Shown here in pieces: positions 6,113 through 7,348 of a stretch of 7,348 nucleotides of DNA; position 1 is the first letter of the stretch; each line of letters starts with the position of its first letter. A program made the translations under genes and the position numbers. The stretch covers positions 1 to 7,348 of the forward strand of contig JAQSXQ010000072.1 of the NCBI GenBank assembly GCA_029256565.1, written 5' to 3'. The notes below the pieces were generated by a model, which searched no databases, was not told the origin of the DNA, and worked only from the letters and a program-made list of their open reading frames with translations. The DNA comes from Mycobacterium sp. GTDB taxonomy: Bacteria; Actinomycetota; Actinomycetes; Mycobacteriales; Mycobacteriaceae.

Positions 6113-6898
6113 CTAGCGCACTTGCTCGCGGCCGCGCTCGAACACCGCGGCACGGCTGGCGGCGACGTCGTCACCCGAGGTCTCGCGCATCCAGCGGGTC
6201 GCCGAGGTGGCCTCGATCCAGAGTCCGGCGCTGGTCTGCTGGTCGTCGATGTGGTGATAGGACTCCAGCAGCGCCCGCACGGCCTTCTGGTTGTTGCCGG
6301 TGATCGACGAGGCCACCCGGCGCGCCGTGGCCAGCAACTCGTCGTGCGGCACCACCTCGGTCACCAGACCCGCCCGCAGCGCGTCGCTCGCCGAGAGGTA
6401 GTCGCCCGTCAGGCTCATCCGCCGCGCCATGCCGATGCCGACCTTCTGCGGCAGCCGAACGCTCAACCCCCAGGTCGGCAGCAGCCCGACCCGGGCATGG
6501 GTGTCGGCGAACCGAGCTTGATCGGAGGCGATCAGGATGTCGCAGTAGAGCGCCAGCTCGAGCCCACCGGTCACGGCAGCACCGTTGATGGCGCCGATCA
6601 CCGGTTTCGTCATGGCGGGCCACTTGGGCGAGATGTCCGGCAGCTCGGTGGTGTCGCCGAGTTCCTTGAGATCGAGCCCGGCGCAGAACACCGGGTCGGC
6701 ACCGGTGACGATGACGACGTCGACGTCGTCGTCGCGCTCGGCGTCGCCCAGTGCCTCGAAGAACCGGGTGCGCAGTTCCGCCGACAGCGCGTTGCGCGCG
6801 CGCGGCCGGTTGAGGGTCAGCGTCCGGATGCGGTCGGTGGTCTCGATCAGAAGGACGTAGGAGTCCGTGCTGTCGTGAGAGTCGTCGGTGTCGGGCAC
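6113..6898 (-). CDS. Enoyl-CoA hydratase/isomerase family protein (crotonase fold)
   Basis: This 261-residue protein is a crotonase-fold enzyme acting on acyl-CoA thioesters, most like mycobacterial EchA proteins. The N-terminal strand IRTLTLNRPRARNALS (24-39), the oxyanion-hole segment FCAGLDLKEL (71-80) and the second oxyanion segment INGAAVTGGLELALYCD (104-120) are all present. E114 matches the first catalytic glutamate of rat hydratase (Glu144). At the second catalytic position (rat Glu164), 20 residues further on, the protein has H134 in FADTHARVGLLPTWG (130-144), so it may not be a classical hydratase. The GTG start at 6898 is chosen because it opens just before the family domain and lies 6 nt after a good -10 element. 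The gene is convergent with the catabolic operon and divergent from DUF2277. Isomerase or another crotonase activity remains possible. Confidence 0.9.
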   Translation of the reverse strand: MPDTDDSHDSTDSYVLLIETTDRIRTLTLNRPRARNALSAELRTRFFEALGDAERDDDVDVVIVTGADPVFCAGLDLKELGDTTELPDISPKWPAMTKPVIGAINGAAVTGGLELALYCDILIASDQARFADTHARVGLLPTWGLSVRLPQKVGIGMARRMSLTGDYLSASDALRAGLVTEVVPHDELLATARRVASSITGNNQKAVRALLESYHHIDDQQTSAGLWIEATSATRWMRETSGDDVAASRAAVFERGREQVR

Positions 6899-6904
6899 GG
6901 GGCC

Positions 6905-6910
6905 ACCGTA
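6905..6910 (-). promoter_or_regulatory. -10 element of a probable leaderless promoter for the enoyl-CoA hydratase gene
   Basis: On the minus strand TACGGT (6910-6905) fits TANNNT and ends exactly 6 nt before the GTG start codon, placing the transcription start at or next to the start codon. There is no purine-rich ribosome-binding site in the intervening GGCCCC. Leaderless transcripts starting with ATG or GTG are common in mycobacteria. No convincing -35 is seen. Confidence 0.6.
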
Positions 6911-6916
6911 TCGACC

Positions 6917-6922
6917 TATGGT
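6917..6922 (+). promoter_or_regulatory. -10 element of a probable leaderless promoter for the DUF2277 gene
   Basis: TATGGT (6917-6922) fits TANNNT and ends exactly 6 nt before the ATG at 6929, so transcription should begin at the start codon. No Shine-Dalgarno sequence lies between them. It mirrors the -10 of the divergent gene, and the two elements are separated by 6 nt (TCGACC). No convincing -35 is seen. Confidence 0.62.
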
Positions 6923-6928
6923 TGGACC

Positions 6929-7207
6929 ATGTGCCGGAACATCACCGAGTTGCGCGGGCTCGAGCCCGCGGCCACTGACGAAGAGGTCGAGGCCGCCGCC
7001 AGGCAGTACGTCCGAAAGGTCAGCGGCATCACGCGTCCGACGGCGGCCAACGAGACCGCATTCGAGACCGCCGTCGCCGAGGTCACCGCGACCACGATGC
7101 GGCTGCTGGCCGAACTCCCTGCGCGGCGGCAGCCACCCAAGACGATTCCTCCGCTGCGCAGGCCCGAGGTGCGCGCACGGATCGAGGCCCGAGCGGCCGG
7201 CGGCTGA
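6929..7207 (+). CDS. DUF2277 family protein
   Basis: This 92-residue protein of unknown function begins MCRNITELRGLEPAAT, the hallmark start of the DUF2277 family, which occurs widely in actinobacteria. The acidic TDEEVEAAARQYVRKVSGI segment (16-34) and the AFETAVAEVTATTMRLLAEL segment (44-63) look like two amphipathic helices. The C-terminus, from about residue 65, is Pro/Arg-rich (ARRQPPKTIPPLRRPEVRAR). There is no signal peptide or membrane segment, so it is probably a small cytoplasmic protein. The ATG at 6929 is fixed by the family motif and by the -10 element 6 nt upstream. The DUF1802 gene begins at the base right after this stop, so the two are likely co-transcribed and translationally coupled. 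No reaction or partner can be assigned. Confidence 0.9.
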   Translation: MCRNITELRGLEPAATDEEVEAAARQYVRKVSGITRPTAANETAFETAVAEVTATTMRLLAELPARRQPPKTIPPLRRPEVRARIEARAAGG

Positions 7208-7348
7208 GTGGCCACGCCTGCGCTCAAGGAGTGGAGTGCGGCCGTGCACGCGATGCTCGACGGCCGCCAGACGGTGCTGCTGCGCAAGGGCGGCATCGGC
7301 GAGAAGCGGTTCGACCTCACCGCTTCGGAGTTCGTCTTCTTCCCGACC
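7208..7348 (+). CDS. DUF1802 family protein (5' end only)
   Basis: The first 47 codons are present and the gene runs off the right edge. The visible protein (ALKEWSAAVHAMLDGRQ at 5-21, TVLLRKGGIGEKRFDL at 22-37, EFVFFPT at 41-47) matches my recollection of the start of DUF1802 proteins, a conserved family of unknown function. The GTG at 7208 directly follows the TGA of DUF2277 with no gap and no separate ribosome-binding site, pointing to translation by re-initiation or coupling. An uncharacterised partnership with DUF2277 is suggested by this arrangement but not proved. Confidence 0.82.
   Translation, partial: MATPALKEWSAAVHAMLDGRQTVLLRKGGIGEKRFDLTASEFVFFPT

Noticed and set aside
6094..6117. 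Two CTAG tetramers around the convergent stops as a possible bidirectional terminator
   Set aside because: Both simply contain the TAG stop codons of the convergent genes, and the potential 4-bp pairing is too weak to be a terminator.
6899..7249. N-terminal extension of the enoyl-CoA hydratase frame to 7249
   Set aside because: It would overlap the whole DUF2277 gene in antisense and adds about 117 residues with no crotonase similarity. The GTG at 6898 fits the family length and the -10 element.
1..7348. Search for insertion sequences, CRISPR arrays, tRNA or rRNA genes and phage genes
   Set aside because: No transposase-like protein, regularly spaced repeats, tRNA-like structure or phage protein was seen. 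Coding density is high and no gene-free gap exceeds about 175 bases.

Overview
The window is very GC-rich, with dense, closely packed and partly overlapping genes, GTG starts and promoters of the TTGACN / TANNNT type. Together with a DUF2277-DUF1802 gene pair and an EchA-like enoyl-CoA hydratase, this points to a mycobacterium-like actinobacterium (Mycolicibacterium or a close relative). That assignment is inferred from gene content and signals, not from a marker gene.

Left part (1-1698, minus strand): an ABC importer operon. A binding-protein-dependent permease comes first and is followed by an NMT1/THI5/SsuA-like lipoprotein that runs off the left edge. The ATPase is not in the window. Middle (1699-2724, minus strand): a LacI/GalR-family regulator. 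From 2896 to 6100 (plus strand) lies a three-gene, translationally coupled catabolic operon: a Gfo/Idh/MocA oxidoreductase, a DUF993 protein of the dihydrodipicolinate synthase-like aldolase superfamily, and a sugar phosphate isomerase/epimerase-like TIM barrel. The last two genes start with GTG in 4-nt GTGA overlaps.

The central observation is regulatory. The same 14-bp near-palindrome, GGAAAGCGCATTCC read in the direction of transcription, lies just downstream of the -10 element of both the transporter promoter and the catabolic promoter. Each promoter has a near-consensus -35. The LacI gene sits between the two sites. The simplest model is one local LacI regulon in which the importer brings in a sugar-like compound, the three enzymes oxidise, rearrange and cleave it, and the regulator is released by the compound or an intermediate. 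The substrate cannot be read from the sequence. The DUF993 protein keeps a likely Schiff-base lysine but not the usual catalytic tyrosine motif, and the importer is of a type usually associated with sulfonates, pyrimidines or similar compounds rather than sugars. The pathway may therefore be undescribed.

Right part (6113-7348): a convergent enoyl-CoA hydratase gene (minus strand), a 30-bp divergent intergenic region that looks like a back-to-back pair of leaderless promoters, then a DUF2277 gene and the 5' end of a DUF1802 gene on the plus strand. This part looks functionally unrelated to the sugar locus.
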